Source: Dolomedes plantarius
Taxonomy: Eukaryota > Arthropoda > Arachnida > Araneae > Dolomedidae
Direction: 5' to 3'
Length of the DNA stretch: 64,000 nt
Assembly: GCA_907164885.2 (NCBI GenBank)
Contig: OU015503.1
Location: 69,130,780 to 69,194,779 of the forward strand
The position numbers and the translations under genes are program-made. The notes beneath the pieces are model-generated. The model saw nothing but the letters and a program-made list of their open reading frames with translations, searched no databases and was not told the origin of the DNA. How positions within the stretch are numbered: position 1 is the first letter of the stretch; every line of letters starts with the position of its first letter. Positions 11,101 through 22,960 of this stretch are shown here, in pieces.

Positions 11101-12202
11101 GTCTTTGGCCATCGCCGGCACGTCGAAAATTCGAACTAATTGTGTTCTTTTGACTAACTACGGTTTCGTATGTTCGGAGTTTTTCTTTGAATTCGGTATA
11201 AGATTTTGCACCGTAAAGAATAATTTTCTCTGATGGGGTACCCTGTATTCCTTGTATAGTATACTGAATGACGGAACATTCAGCAATAGTATTAGTAGTG
11301 CTGTTTGCAATTTCACGCATCGCTATAAAATACTGCATTAAACTTTCATTAGAACGCATGTGACGTCTTTCAAGTTGTCTATGAATTTCAATGGATGTGA
11401 TTCTATCAGAAAATTCATTTATTAACGCGGTCTTAAATGAATCATACGAATTCAGATTTCTTTGTGAAAACAAAAAAGTTTTAGCATTTCCTGTAACGAG
11501 GCGTTTGGCAAAAACCAATTTTTGTTGATCACTGATAGCGGGAAATAAATTAAAGTTATCCTCTACGTCGGCAAAAAAATTGTGGACGGAATATAAATTA
11601 TTGCCTGTGAACTGGCGACACGAGGTTGAAAGGTCTCGCAACAACAACCAGAAGTGAGAACTCATAGAATCGGGAATCAAAACATCGTTATTGTTTATCA
11701 AAACATCATTTCTGCTAGGAGAGGCGTCAAGCCACAGTTGTTTAGTCTGAGTATCTGAGTGAAACGCGGGAATGTTTTGTAAAGGGCTGGAAGTACTTTG
11801 ACCTACATTTGAATCATTTGCGGTAGACTCGGAAGAAAGGATAATTTCGTTTTCAGCGTCGCATAAAAAACTCGTATCTAAAGAATTTTGAAATTTTAAT
11901 AAATTGGAGAGGGCATAAAGAATATTATCGCATAACTCAATTTTGTTAGTACTGACATTATCTAAATGTAATAAATTAGCAACAGAAATAAAATCTGCGA
12001 GTGAAAGATCCTTCATTAAGCTTTCTTTATGTTTCGCGACATCGAATTTTGAGGGGAATGAGGAAAATTGACGCATTTTTTTTCGCGATAAGCGGTCGAA
12101 TTCGGTATAACCGAGTACTTTATTTAATAATTTTACGTTTTGGGTTGTGCCATATGTGAGTGAGTTAGCAATTAGAGGGATATCGCTTAAGGTTAGGGCC
12201 AT
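8108..12202 (-). CDS. Gag-Pol polyprotein of a Ty3/Gypsy retrotransposon, integrase core missing
   Basis: This 1364-residue frame encodes Gag, protease, reverse transcriptase, RNase H and part of integrase without a frameshift. Gag has two CCHC zinc knuckles at about 395-408 and 417-430. The protease active site DTG is at 473-475. The reverse transcriptase carries YMDD at 784-787 and the FSTLDLRNGFFHV motif near 717. RNase H has HTDAS at 931-935. The integrase begins with a zinc-binding H-H-C-C (His1120, His1124, Cys1154, Cys1157) and the first catalytic Asp at 1187. Around residues 1193-1197 it then jumps to the region that normally follows the core (KWYSHVPAVQQ, then NSTPFEILFG). The second Asp and the Glu are therefore gone, while the C-terminal GPY motif (about 1319-1321) remains. 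The deletion is in frame. The start is the first Met, MALTLSDIPL, just after the leader. Expected in cytoplasmic virus-like particles; likely non-autonomous for integration. Confidence 0.92.
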   Translation of the reverse strand: MALTLSDIPLIANSLTYGTTQNVKLLNKVLGYTEFDRLSRKKMRQFSSFPSKFDVAKHKESLMKDLSLADFISVANLLHLDNVSTNKIELCDNILYALSNLLKFQNSLDTSFLCDAENEIILSSESTANDSNVGQSTSSPLQNIPAFHSDTQTKQLWLDASPSRNDVLINNNDVLIPDSMSSHFWLLLRDLSTSCRQFTGNNLYSVHNFFADVEDNFNLFPAISDQQKLVFAKRLVTGNAKTFLFSQRNLNSYDSFKTALINEFSDRITSIEIHRQLERRHMRSNESLMQYFIAMREIANSTTNTIAECSVIQYTIQGIQGTPSEKIILYGAKSYTEFKEKLRTYETVVSQKNTISSNFRRAGDGQRRCTEPNTALQRRDSKFTVASSSKSHQRCFNCNAIGHISKTCPSRSLGPLCFSCNLFGHKSADCRRTPRIESSATHDGVNTVHVVTSPTNICKTVVIFDNTFSGLVDTGSHSTLLKHSAWIKLGSPPLTNSTTMLTGFGFSKTKVIGSFASEIKIDDHIFPANISVVPNNCMTFDLILGCDVIQQANLTITPDGAMFSKISKPDDSAAHDDFVMTISADPPSFDIGPNISRQTRSDVEQQLLAYKPNKTKTANIELDITLTDDKPIFHTPRRLPFAERDIVDAQIDEWLTNGIIEPCSFPYASQVVVVRKKNGQPRVCIDYRQLNRKLVKDHYPLPLIDDILDRLQNANIFSTLDLRNGFFHVPVNEKSRRYTSFVTHSGQFQFRYMPFGLSSCPSVFMRYINAVFRDLIAKGIVLPYMDDLIIPANNESEALERLNTVLIVARDYGLDINFNKCQFLYNKIEFLGHVVEHGKLFPSPSKTKAVLNYPDPKSTKDVQRFLGLTGYFRKFLPSYSTIAKPLSDLLRKDTPFQFQTDQKAAFQKLKHLLSQQPVLSIFNQKSPIEIHTDASIDGLGAVLLQKSKEDNCFHPVYYMSKKTSDNERKYTSYELEVLAIVEALKKFRIYVLGSHFKIVTDCNAFVKTLSKKELNSRIARWALYLQDFDYEIVHRTGSKMAHVDALSRSPCCMIIQDSVLIQLLKAQQSDEHIETIKKLLSTAPYDDYIVKNNLLYKTVQGTDLLVVPEGMQAKIIKAAHERGHFAVLRTHKLLQKEFFIPNLKEKIQRCINNCVTCILNNRKRGKQDEMLHPIEKDDTPLHTYHIDHLGPLAVLSKLSIDNPEKWYSHVPAVQQITNSTFQRSINSTPFEILFGTKMHSPHDIKIVDMINEEIKSTFLQKRDDLRKDAKRQICKVQDENRRTYNLRRKQAHPFHLDDLVAIKRTQFRPGLKLKQKFLGPYKITKVKPNNTYDVEKCAFFDGPVKTSTCAEYLKPWSNTIEHIT

Positions 12203-12793
12203 AATGAAAATTGAAACAAATTAATAACACAACTGAGGGGGGAAAATTTTAAACTTAAGAAATTACAAAATTTTGAAACACAAACTAACGGGGAAAACAA
12301 AAAAAAAATGGGGCCTACCTCGCTTAAGGGAACAGTCCTTGTGGCTCGAAGGGTATCCAATGAGAATAGGTAGAATAGTCCATGAAAGTCCAGTCTATTT
12401 TTTTTTATAATATAGGTGAATGTCACTATCCCAAAATCACGTTATCCAATAGAATGGCACTATATCCAGTAGTGTAGGAATTGCACTAAGTTCTTGAAGA
12501 TTACACAGTTCAGCAATGCAGCAATTATTTCGTTTCGATTTCAACGTCCGTGGCGAAAAGTTTGTAGATTCGTTGGTTTGTTACAGGTCTTCTAGTATAA
12601 TTTTTAGTAGATCAAAATAAATATCCTTGGTGAGAGCAGCCGTCTGCTGCAATTGGCACGTCAGCCACAACTAAATTCAAAAACAAAAGTGTTCACAGCC
12701 GTCTGCTGGGATGATACTTCTTTTTTAAACGGAAAACGGGTCTAGGGGGAACAATTCACGCAGGGAAAGCGAAAGAAAGGTCGAGCCCCCAAA
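12203..12793 (-). other. Gypsy element leader between primer-binding site and gag
   Basis: About 590 bp with no long frame in the gag direction apart from short overlaps (12426-12193). It contains two near repeats of a CAGCCGTCTGCTG-type segment (about 12638 and 12698). It probably holds the packaging signal, which I cannot define from sequence. Confidence 0.6.
12779..12791 (-). promoter_or_regulatory. tRNA primer-binding site, probably tRNA-Pro
   Basis: Two bases inside the 5-prime LTR the coding strand reads TGGGGGCTCGACC. TGG is the complement of the tRNA CCA end, and the first ten bases match the usual proline-tRNA primer site; complementarity then fades. A search against the host tRNA set would settle the identity. 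Confidence 0.65.
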
Positions 12794-14045
<1,252 letters not shown>

Positions 14046-14393
14046 TTGTTTACCATGTTTTTATTAAGTAGCTTCCTTGTTTGTTTGTTTGTGTGCGTGT
14101 TTGTCCCTTACAAATCTTGCAATCGATTTTTAAATAATTTACCGACCAGCTAGACATTTGAAACTCTTAGAATAGCTCAGAACATGATGACAATGCATTA
14201 TTTTAATACTTTTAGCCATCTTTAAGCAGATTTTGAATTCATTTTCAGTTAATTTTGTTTTGTAGACTGGAGCAGCCATCTATCGATCGGACCGGGAACG
14301 AAAAGTTAAACGCAAGTTAACTTCCAATTATTTTCATTTTCTTTTAAGTTGATGGGACAAAAATTTTAGCATCAAAAATTTTTTTAAAAAGTA

Positions 14394-15346
14394 CAGTAAC
14401 CACCGCTCATAGTGATCAGTGGTTATAAGAATCAACCGTTTATAAGAATCAATATCGCGAAAACAAAAACAAATATATTATTTCCATGTTAAAATTTTGG
14501 CTTTAAAGAATCAATCCACCGGTTTTAAGAATCAGTTTACACTCTTCGCTTTCCTTTCATTTTTTCCAAAAAAGCCACTTAAACCCTCAAAAGTCACGAA
14601 GTTCTTTCTTTTTTTAAAAGAAAGATTGATAAGATGGGATGGAATATAGTCATAAAATTCATCCCTTTCTTTGTTAGGCATAACATAATAGTTTCCCCTT
14701 AAACGCACAACACTGTCCTATTACCTTGACCCCTTACCCGTCCGGGTCCCATTTCACTTTTCTCCACTGACAAACAAAAGTAGGGACTCTTTTTTCCCAC
14801 CTCCCACATCTCGGTTGCGGCTTCCTGGACCCTGAAACACATAAATCTTCGACGAAGTGTCCACTATGCTTAGGGAAACGTGACATTAGTAGATTCAGCG
14901 CGTTATCTAACCGTGAAACGTAAGTTAGAAGGTGAATCTTCGTCTGAGACTATTAGTATTGAAAGAGGTATAAACAGCCTCCTGAAAAATTCCTTACGTC
15001 AAACTACCATAGAAAACTTTTTCTTGCTCCCTTCCTGTAGTTGAAATGTTAAAACTGTTAAGCAGGTATGTTGTAAGAAATATTAGATTTTTTCTTCCCT
15101 GTACTATAATCATGTGTATCTACTTATAGGTCTAAAAATTAAGTTGAATTTTTAAAATTATAAAAAATAATTTTAATAAAAGATAATTAACGTAAATTAA
15201 AGAATATTTTATGGTAAATTATTTAATATATGTATATAGAGGTGTGTGTGCCTGTCCAAAAACCTAAATTTCGGCTATAAGAATCAACCGCTTATAAGAA
15301 TCAAATCAGTAATAACAAACGTGATTCTTATAAGCGGAAATCACTG
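14394..15346. mobile_element. Pogo/Tigger-like DNA transposon, non-autonomous
   Basis: 953 bp beginning CAGTAACCACCGCTCATAG and ending with the complement of CAGTGATTTCCGCTTATAAG, flanked by TA on both sides. CAGT ends, a CCGCTTATAA-type repeat and a TA target are typical of pogo/Tigger elements. Sub-terminal GGTTATAAGAATCAACC-like motifs recur at both ends. No transposase frame survives. Removing it restores a continuous match with the opposite arm at 16400-16420, which verifies the boundaries. Confidence 0.85.
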
Positions 15347-15440
15347 TATTTATTAATACACAGAATTGTCAAGTTTATGTGATTCAACAGAAAATTTAAA
15401 AACATGGCATATAAAAAGTTCTTTTTATCTTGTAATTATT

Positions 15441-16050
15441 TGAAATTTATATTGCTGACTTCATGTAAATGGTCCTCTACTGAAGCAAAAAGCATTGGTT
15501 ACCACTGTTAAAACTTTTTACTGTTTTTCGTTCTTTATGTATCAGAGGAGTCCTCTTTTTCAGTTTTTTCAATCCTAGGCTGCACATAAATAAGGCATTT
15601 TTTCCATCAATATTTACTTTTACCGTAGGATTACGTTCCTCCATAACGGTATCCCAGAGAGCAAAATTTCAGACGCTAAAACCGTCCGTCCGTAGCTCGC
15701 GAGTTAGAATTTTGGTAGCGCACCACACCCAGTCTGTATCACTTGGCAGAAGACAGTTAAATAGAAAAGTACCAAATTCGCTCCACTAATGGTACCAAAC
15801 TAAAATCGGTATCTCCAATGGTACCTCTAATGATATCTTCAATGGTACCACAATCAATGATACATCGACCCATATGGTATATGAATTCATGTTACTTTTG
15901 AGTTGCCACAAAAGGAAGTAAAGTACCAGTCAGCGAAGACTTGTAGATATAATACTAACTTTAATTTTATGATTAATTTAAATATTTTAACTTAACAAAA
16001 TTGTCTATTACTAAAGTAGATTCGATTAATGTCTGCACACATATTTTGAA
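15441..16050. other. Loop of the inverted repeat, unassigned
   Basis: Contains a short cluster of AATGGTACC-type repeats near 15787-15860 and a CCGTCCGTCCGTAGCTCGCGAG segment near 15684. No reading frame of note. Confidence 0.4.
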
Positions 16051-16290
16051 TGACCCGTGGTAGCATATTGGTAGAGCGTCGGCTTTCGGTACTGGGGGGT
16101 GCTCGGATCGAATCCCGACGCGCGCGCCGTTCATGCCTAAGGCGGATATGGGCACGTTAAATCTGTAGACCGAAAACCCCTTCTATGAGATCAATGGGTG
16201 GGGAATGTACGATCCCCCATATGTCACCCCTGGGGTGCTCGATTAAAATTTGGGTGGCGCTTAGTCAAGTCGAACTCCAGCCCTTGTTGT
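16051..16290 (+). mobile_element. tRNA-derived SINE, copy 1
   Basis: The head has an A-box-like TGGTAGCATATTGGTAGAGC and about 45 bp later a B-box-like GGATCGAATCC, the internal RNA polymerase III promoter of a tRNA. It is followed by the family body: CGGATATGGGCACGTTAAAT, then CTGTAGACCGAAAA. Three other copies occur at 20.1, 21.4 and 37.6-37.9 kb (the last reversed). It is not a tRNA gene: the arms do not close and the sequence continues into the shared body. Confidence 0.8.
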
Positions 16291-16705
16291 GCTATCATAA
16301 TAAATTACAAGATAAAAAGAACTTTTTATATACCATGTTTTTAGATTTTATGTTGAATTATATAAACTTGACAATTCTATGTATTAATAAATAATTAAAA
16401 AAAAATTTTTTTTGATAAATTATCCCATCAACTTTTAACTTTTCGTTCCCGCCCCAGCCAATTGATGGCTGCACCAGTCTACAAAACAAAATTAACTGAA
16501 AATAACTGAAAATGAATTTAAATCTGCTTAAAGATAGCTAAAATTATTAAAATAATGCATTGTCATCGTGCTCTGAGCTATTCTAAAAGTTTCAAATGTC
16601 TAGCTAGTCGGGAAGTTAGTTAAACATCGATTGCAAGATTTGTACTGGACAAACACACAAACACACAAACAAAAAAGAAAGCGAGTTAATAAAAACATGG
16701 TAAAC

Positions 16706-17460
16706 ATCGAAATATTGGCCCCCCTATATCCAGATATAGGGGATATTCCAGATTGGACATCCCCTATATCTGGCACCGATATAGGAGATATCTAGATGCG
16801 ATATCGGACCCAGATCCATATACGGTTCGCACTGCTCATCCCGAACCCTATATAGACCTGGTCTGGAACTTCCGGTCATGTGGCTTTAGGAACAATAACA
16901 ACAGATATATTCAAAATCTCAGTTAAATTAAAGTTACTCAAATTGTCCTTAAATCCATGACTGGAAATGCAGTGCGATGGACTAAGGACGAATCCGATTA
17001 CGTTCAGACCAAATAATGAACTTAAATGGGAAGTAACGAGACAACAGACAAAACACTGTGTAGCGTACTGGAAAGATGAGGCTATTTTTCCAAAGAACCC
17101 ACAAGCGCTTGGAACACAGCTGCGTGTTTTCAAGGAATGTGTTGTTCGATTCCAAGCCAATAAAGCTGTCAGCCGATAATCTGCCGGCATCTGCCGCCCC
17201 CTCCACCCCTTCTGAAAATCCAGACATTGAAGGGCGACGCTGTATAAAATCCGAGCGGGATAGACGTGTTTTGCTAGGCTCCTGGGTTGTAGGGCCGAGA
17301 ATGGGCCCTGGAGCGTGTATTTGTGAATCTGCACGTAAATTAAGTGATTATGTCGGAAGTGTTTAATATTTAATTCTTTTTGTAAATAAATCTACTTGTT
17401 AAGTTTTGTTTTAAAAATTTGGCCTTCGTTTGTTAATTAGAACTCTGTCTTTCTTGGTAT
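16706..17460. other. Less AT-rich block with two overlapping frames; function unknown
   Basis: Open frames run on both strands (minus 17334-16876, plus 16967-17179 and 17076-17366). I recognise no domain in any of them. Short inverted copies of a CCCCTATATC-type motif lie at 16720-16800. The stretch around 16843-16880, CCTGGTCTGGAACTTCCGGTCA-like, matches the tail of the SINE at 37595-37640, so part is SINE-derived. An AATAAA is near 17386. It could be a decayed element or a host exon; I cannot decide. Confidence 0.35.
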
Positions 17461-18100
17461 GGATCAATAGTTGTGAAATTTCTTCAAAATACCTCAAAGA
17501 GATAATGCCTTACTACTTGTCGTGACGCCACAACTGATTAGATCGTTTTCTTCCATTGTATTCCGTGCTCTTATCTCGTAACTGGGCATTCCCATCCAAA
17601 TTTTAAAAAAAATATATATATTTCTTCACCTTGACGCAAAAACAGGCCTTGGTTAACTTTTGATGAATAATGATAGTAAAAAAACTCTCTTAAAAAGTAG
17701 CCTTCCGTACCAAATAATGCAGCAAAAAAGGTTTGATAAAGAAAAAGGCTAAAGATATTTTTTCATCTCATTTATTTAAATTTAAGAATGACTTGAAGGG
17801 TAATTTATTAGTCAGATTCAACACTTAAAAATCTGAAATTGTTTTTTGTAGGTTCTAAATATGTAAGAAATATTCTGAAAGAGTGCGTGCTCAGTTCCAG
17901 AACGACTCCATTAATAAATGCTTTATATTCTGTTGTAGATAGTTTTTTGACGTCACAAAACTTCCCATTCCCGCTGATAAGAAATTCAGAGTATTTATAA
18001 GTTATGTAAAAAAAAAATTACAATTGATTTTTAAATCATTTATTAACTTTTAGTATGACACTGAATTTCTGTAATTTGTGTACTTCCTAATTTTTCCCCC
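17461..18100. other. Unassigned AT-rich DNA
   Basis: No reading frame of note, no matched repeat. Confidence 0.4.
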
Positions 18101-18109
18101 ACACTCTTG

Positions 18110-18800
18110 CTTTACGATTGATTTTTAAATCCCTGATGAAATTCAATCAGTATCCCGAATACCTGTACTTTATGTTCTTCCTGAATTTTTCTACTCGTGT
18201 TTTAACACTGATAGTTAAATTCCTGATAAACTTCAACTAGTATCCCAAATTCCTGTACTTTCTGTTCTTCCTGAATTTTCCTACTCGTGTTTTATTACTG
18301 ATTGTTAAATCCTTATTGAACTTCAACAAGTATCTCAAATTCCTGTACTTTCTGTTCTCCCTGAATTTTTCTACTCGTGCTTTACTACTGATTATTAAAT
18401 ACCCGATTAACTTCAACGAGTATCCCGAATTCCTGTTCTTCCTGAATTTTTCTACTTGTGTTTTACCAGTGATTGTTCAATTCCTGATAAACTTCAACTA
18501 GTATCCCGAATTCCTGTACTTTCTGATCTTCCTGAATTTTCCTACTCGTGTATTACGACTGATTGCTAAATTCCTGAAAAACATAAACTAGTATCCCAAA
18601 TCCCTGTACTTTCTGATCTTCTTGAATTTTCCTACTTGTGATTTACTACTGATGATTAACTTCCTGATTCACTTAAACTACTATCCCAAATTCCTGTACT
18701 TTCTGTTCTTTCTGAATGTTTTCAGCATTCTTGCTTTATTTAAATTCCTGATTAACTTCAACTAGCATCCTGGATTCCTGAACTTTATGTTCTTCCAAGA
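18110..18800. repeat. Minisatellite, about 90-bp unit, 8 copies
   Basis: TCCTGTACTTTCTGTTCTTC recurs near 18161, 18251, 18341, 18431, 18511, 18601, 18691 and 18775, a period of 90 bp with two shortened units. Each unit also has CTACTCGTGTTTTACTACTG and a TTCAACTAGTATCCC segment. Because 90 is divisible by three, a plus-strand frame (18316-18501) stays open by chance. Confidence 0.88.
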
Positions 18801-20084
18801 TTTTTTCCCCTTTACCTGTACTTTCTTGAATTCTTTTCATTCCATGGTGAATACAGAAACACAACAACAAGAAATCTCAAGTCAACAATTGGTAATAATT
18901 TTTTTACGTATGATTTTTATGGAAGATACATTTATTCCAGGAAAATTATTCCGTCTGCAACGAAATTTTTACTTGATCTAAATCATTTTCTACAATGATA
19001 GAGTTTTATTCTATTAGCACCTTCACGAATATTTATCTTACACTTTTAAGAACTCTTTACAAACTTTCCTTCAGCTCTCCGAGATATTTATGGCACTTAA
19101 GCACACATTTACCTTAGTAAACGAGATGTCACTTACAGCTAACTTAAGGGCCTTCAAAAATACGAAAAGATTCGTTGAAAGAACAACTTGGAAAAAAAAA
19201 TTTATTACTCTAGGATTTCTTACAGTAATAACAGACAGACATATTAAATTAGTGAAAGTCGGCTTAGTAAAACTGTCATATTTTCCAGACGGCAAATTCG
19301 TTTAGATATATTGTAGCAAAAATGTTACTCTCTCCTTTCGGAAACACAATTTAAGTAACAAAGATGAAAAATGCAACATACAGTTTACCGAAAACGCACT
19401 GCTTCGCTAATAAGCCAGGAATATGAAATTGCTCCGATATTGATAACCCAGCTAAAAATGTCGGAAAAATTGCTATGAAAATATTTCTAAAATAGGAAGT
19501 ATCTCTCGAGCCATATTTCTTCCCTTTAACTGTTTATTTTTTATTCTTTTTGTTTCTCATATACTGCGCTGCAGATCTTAAACGAAAGCTACATCTTTCT
19601 TTTAAAAAGCTACGGAGATAAAAATGTTACTCGAAATTAGGACATTAACGGCGCAATACGTCAATTTTATGGACCTCCACGTTAGGCTTAACGATGATGC
19701 AAAAGTAAGTAGGACTCCGCTTTTTGAAGAGCTATTATATTTTACTGAACGAAAAGTTTTCTATGAACTTGCGCCATTTTATTTAATTGTAGCCATCCGT
19801 AAAAACTACTTCTACGGAGTGGCGATGATATTCATTATTGAAATTCTGAGATCTTCTGAAGCATATATCAGTAATTCCCGATGCAACACAGCATTGGGGG
19901 GGGGGGAGATGGGGAAGGAAATAAGTTTAATTTTACGTTTTCTTTTTCCGCCCTTACTATCAGGTGATACACATAATGAGTGTTTATTTGGTAACTTTCT
20001 GAAAGTACTATTTGAAAGTTTGATAAGTCTTGAAACCATTAATTTTTATCGCAATTTCAGTACGGTGCAGTTTCCAACTTTATT
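18801..20084. other. Unassigned DNA with fortuitous frames
   Basis: Frames at 19090-19305 (plus), 19295-19071 (minus) and 19624-20142 (plus, 172 codons) have no domain I recognise. The longest runs into the SINE at 20.1 kb, which argues against a real gene. A run of nine or more G lies near 19897. Nothing else identified. Confidence 0.35.
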
Positions 20085-20220
20085 TTTTCATGGGCATTGG
20101 GCTTGGAAACTGGGTTTGCTCGGATCGAATTCGGACAAATGACATTCGAAAACTAGGCCGGATATTGTCACGTTAAATCTATAAAACGGAATGTATTTTA
20201 TTAAGTCAGAGAGGGGGGGA
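20085..20220 (+). mobile_element. tRNA-derived SINE, copy 2 (degraded)
   Basis: GGGCATTGGGCTTGGAAACTG is followed by the B-box-like CTCGGATCGAATTCGG and the body segment GCCGGATATTGTCACGTTAAATC. Matches copy 3 at 21424 closely. The 5-prime part of the head is eroded. Confidence 0.65.
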
Positions 20221-20234
20221 GGTGCGAGTATATA

Positions 20235-20638
20235 CAGGGTTATTGTTTTCAAATGACAGTACTCAGAGACATCTGCAGCGCGATCTATAACCCGGAATTC
20301 CACCAAAATTGAGAGAGGGACTAAGGAAAACATGGGAAAGAGTTTTCCCGTGAAAAAAAATACTTTCAAAAGTAGCCGTTAGGGGAAGATATGGCGCTCT
20401 CGAGGGGAAGATATGGCGCACCCGATAATTTGCTACCCGATAATTTGCTAACCCGATAATACCCTAAAAGGTTCCAAAATGTATCAATAGATGGCGCTGT
20501 AACATTTTGGAATTTTTTTTTACTATGCCAAATCGTTTCCCCCTTCTTCCAGTATATTCAGTTCAAATTTGAAGTCATTCTGACCAGTGGTTCTTTTTTT
20601 TGCAGCCTTTTGAAAGTGGGACTTTAATTATGGTCACC

Positions 20639-20641
<3 letters not shown>
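20235..20641. mobile_element. Short mariner-like MITE related to the 6610-7535 element
   Basis: 407 bp beginning CAGGGTTATTG and ending with the complement of CAGGGTGACCATAATTAAAG, flanked by TA. Internal motifs GCAGCGCGATCTAT and AAAAGTAGCCGTTAGGGG match the arms of the 6610 element. Short direct repeats (GGGGAAGATATGGCGC twice, CCCGATAAT three times) lie at 20380-20462. The right tip continues directly into a (TA)n tract. No coding capacity. Confidence 0.75.

Positions 20642-20727
<86 letters not shown>
20642..20727. repeat. (TA)n microsatellite at a MITE end
   Basis: About 86 bp of TA starting exactly at the MITE right tip. Long frames across it (20766-20575 and 21110-20634, minus) are artefacts of the repeat. 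Confidence 0.95.
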
Positions 20728-20729
<2 letters not shown>

Positions 20730-21423
20730 CTGTATGGGCTTTTTTACGGTTACGCAATTTAGACATAAATATAGGAAATCACTTGACACCAAGGTGATAA
20801 TAAATAAAGAAACAACTCCTAAGTAAATTAAACACCGTGTAATGAAATGTTTTATCGCTCCAGAATATTTGCACTTTTGCTGGAAAATAAATAAAATTAA
20901 ATCGCAATCCCACTTCTTATTTAAACATCTGACGTACCTCAGGTCCGAATGTGTCAATATTATCAGTTTTATTCCTGACCCATACTTTATTAAACCGAGG
21001 AAATCCCTCGCTACTTCTGTAAATACACTTTTCCCGAAACGGGAGAGTTCCAAAAAAAGATGAGAAGAAATCAGTGTTGATAGTAGAACTTCTGCGAGGA
21101 AGTTCTTCATCCAGAGCTTTAAAATTCTCGCGTCAGAGCAATAAATAAATAAAAAAATAAATCTTGTTTTTATAAGGTTTCGAGTTTCGCAATTTTAGTT
21201 GTTTGTTCATAAATATTTAGGAAAAATTCTCATCAAAATTTTTCTCACTTCTTGCATCTGTCAGATTTTCTTTTTCAATATATTTTCTCCTAAAAATTGT
21301 CACGACGTAGTGTGCTAATTCTTTTTCGAATGGACATCTCATAACTCTGATTAATTTTTTTTTAAAATTCTTCTGATGAAGTCACAATAAATGATACACG
21401 CAGGCACATTTTGTAAGTCTAGA
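20728..21423. other. Unassigned AT-rich DNA
   Basis: Fortuitous frames on both strands; no domain, no matched repeat. Confidence 0.4.
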
Positions 21424-21590
21424 GCCTGATGTAGTTAGTGGTAGAGCATTGGGCTTGAAACTGGGGGTGCTCGGATCCAATTCCGACTAACGACATTCAA
21501 AATTTCATGTCTAGGCCGGATAAAGTCATCTTAAATCTATAAACTGGAAAGTACTTCAATTAAGTCAGAAAGGTTGACAATACTCAACAC
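21424..21590 (+). mobile_element. tRNA-derived SINE, copy 3
   Basis: The A-box-like TAGTTAGTGGTAGAGCATTGG and the B-box-like CTCGGATCCAATTCC precede the shared body GGCCGGATAAAGTCATCTTAAATC and AACTGGAAAGTACTTC. Ends at about 21590 without a clear tail. Confidence 0.75.
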
Positions 21591-21599
21591 ATCAAAACC

Positions 21600-22010
21600 T
21601 TGGATACCATTATGGCTGCTGTGTAATAACCCTCTATTGTATTCGCTGACGTAAATGTTAACCTATGGAAAAAAAATGTGTCCAAGGATTGCCGACTTGG
21701 ATTGAAAGATTTTTTTTCTAATTGTACTCCGTAATAGAGAAAGAAATTTTACAACTTGTGAAATTTTTTAATGCAAATACTTTGAAATTTGAATTATACG
21801 GGGAAAATCCGGTATCATGTCTTTTAAACGCTCCTAAATTCCTTTGGTGGGTGGAATTTACAAAATGCATGGCGCAGAAATGTTCAGGCTATCTGAAAAG
21901 ACCATTTTAAATCGATTATCAGCATTTGTTTAGCTGCAAACAGTGGACATATTTTCAGGATAGATTATCATTGAGGTGAAAGAATCCAATAGGTTTAGTA
22001 CACAGCATTC
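21600..22010 (+). repeat. TIR-bearing dispersed repeat, copy 1 (second copy at 52.6 kb)
   Basis: The left end contains ATTCGCTGACGTAAATGTTAAC and CCTATGG, the right end ATTGAGGTGAAAGAATCCAAT, roughly inverted. In between are shared segments CCAAGGATTGCCGACTTGGA and GTACTCCGTAATAGAGAAAG and a CAGGCTATCTGAAAA motif, all found again at 52730-53000. A frame at 21722-21910 (62 codons) is partly conserved in the other copy but has no recognised domain. Confidence 0.65.
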
Positions 22011-22139
22011 TTAAGAGAGGGAGGAAAAAAAAGAGTTAACGTAGCTATGACTTAGCGACGTTTAACAGAGGTGATAAAACAGAAAGTAATTCCTTATAGC
22101 AATGCCCAAAACAGTAAAATGCCTTGGAGATGTTTAACA

Positions 22140-22960
22140 GAAGTAGAAAAAAATAACGAATTAGGTCAGTAGCGTGTTGACAATGACAGTTATTATTAAG
22201 TCAATAGCATTATCATTAGGTCAATAATGTGTTGTCAAAAACATGCTATTATTAGGTGAATACCATTATCTGTAGGTCAAAAGCGTTGTCAAAAACATTG
22301 TTGGTGCATATCTGAAATCCCGAACAACGTTTTTTTCTTCTTTTTTTCGTACTATATTGACATGTACTATTTTTTGTAACATGTTGACACTGACATCTTA
22401 TTATTAGATAAATATCATTATCAGTAAATCAATAACATGTGGTAAAAAATATGCTATTGGTAGGTGAATAACATTATCAGTAGGTCAATAGAATGTTGTC
22501 AAAACCATCGTTGGTGCATATTTGAAATCCCGAACCACAATTTTTCTTCTTTTTTTGTACTATATTGACATATACTATCTTTTTGTACTATGTTGACAAT
22601 GACATGTTATTAGTAGGTCAATAACATGTTGTCAAAAACATACTATTAATAGGTGAATAACATTATCAGTAGGTCAATAGCATGTTGTCAAAAACATTGT
22701 TGGTGCATATTTGAAATCCCGAACCACTTGTTTTTCTTTTTTTGTACTATATTGACATATACTAAATTTTTTTTTACTATGTTGACAATGACATGTTATT
22801 TGTAGGTCAATAACATTATCATTAAGTTAATAACATGCTGTCAAAACCATTCTTTTCTTAGGTGAGTAACATTATCATTAGGTCAATAACATGTTGTCAA
22901 AAAACATTGTTGGTGCATATTTGATATCCCGAACCAAGTTTTTTTTTCTGCTTTTTTGTA
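22140..22960. repeat. Tandem repeat, about 210-bp unit, 4 copies
   Basis: GGTGCATATTTGAAATCCCGAAC recurs near 22303, 22513, 22702 and 22912. Inside each unit smaller echoes of AGGTCAATAACATGTTGTCAAAA, 40-50 bp apart, show a two-level structure. Diverged, non-coding. Confidence 0.85.

Larger units (their letters stand above)
14046..16705. mobile_element. Large inverted repeat (fold-back element) with nested insertions
   Basis: The left arm is 14046-14393 plus 15347-15440; the right arm is the reverse complement of about 16297-16705. Shared landmarks include a GTTTGTTTGT-rich segment, CTTGCAATCGAT, AGCTAGACATTTGAAACT, TTTTGTAGACTGG, the CGGGAACGAAAAGTT segment and CATGGCATATAAAAAGTTC. The left arm is split precisely by a pogo-like element. 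The loop (15441-16296) holds unique sequence and a tRNA-derived SINE. A third partial copy is at 4.2 kb. No coding capacity is seen, and the superfamily is unknown to me. Confidence 0.75.

Noticed and set aside
16051..16125. Functional tRNA gene
   Set aside because: A- and B-box motifs are present, but the acceptor stem does not close and the same head with the same downstream body occurs four times, as expected for a SINE.
16876..17334. 152-codon minus-strand gene
   Set aside because: Overlapping frames on the other strand are equally open and nothing is recognised; part of the block matches a SINE tail. Kept only as an unassigned block.
19624..20142. 172-codon gene
   Set aside because: No domain, runs into a SINE, and its composition is that of translated AT-rich DNA.
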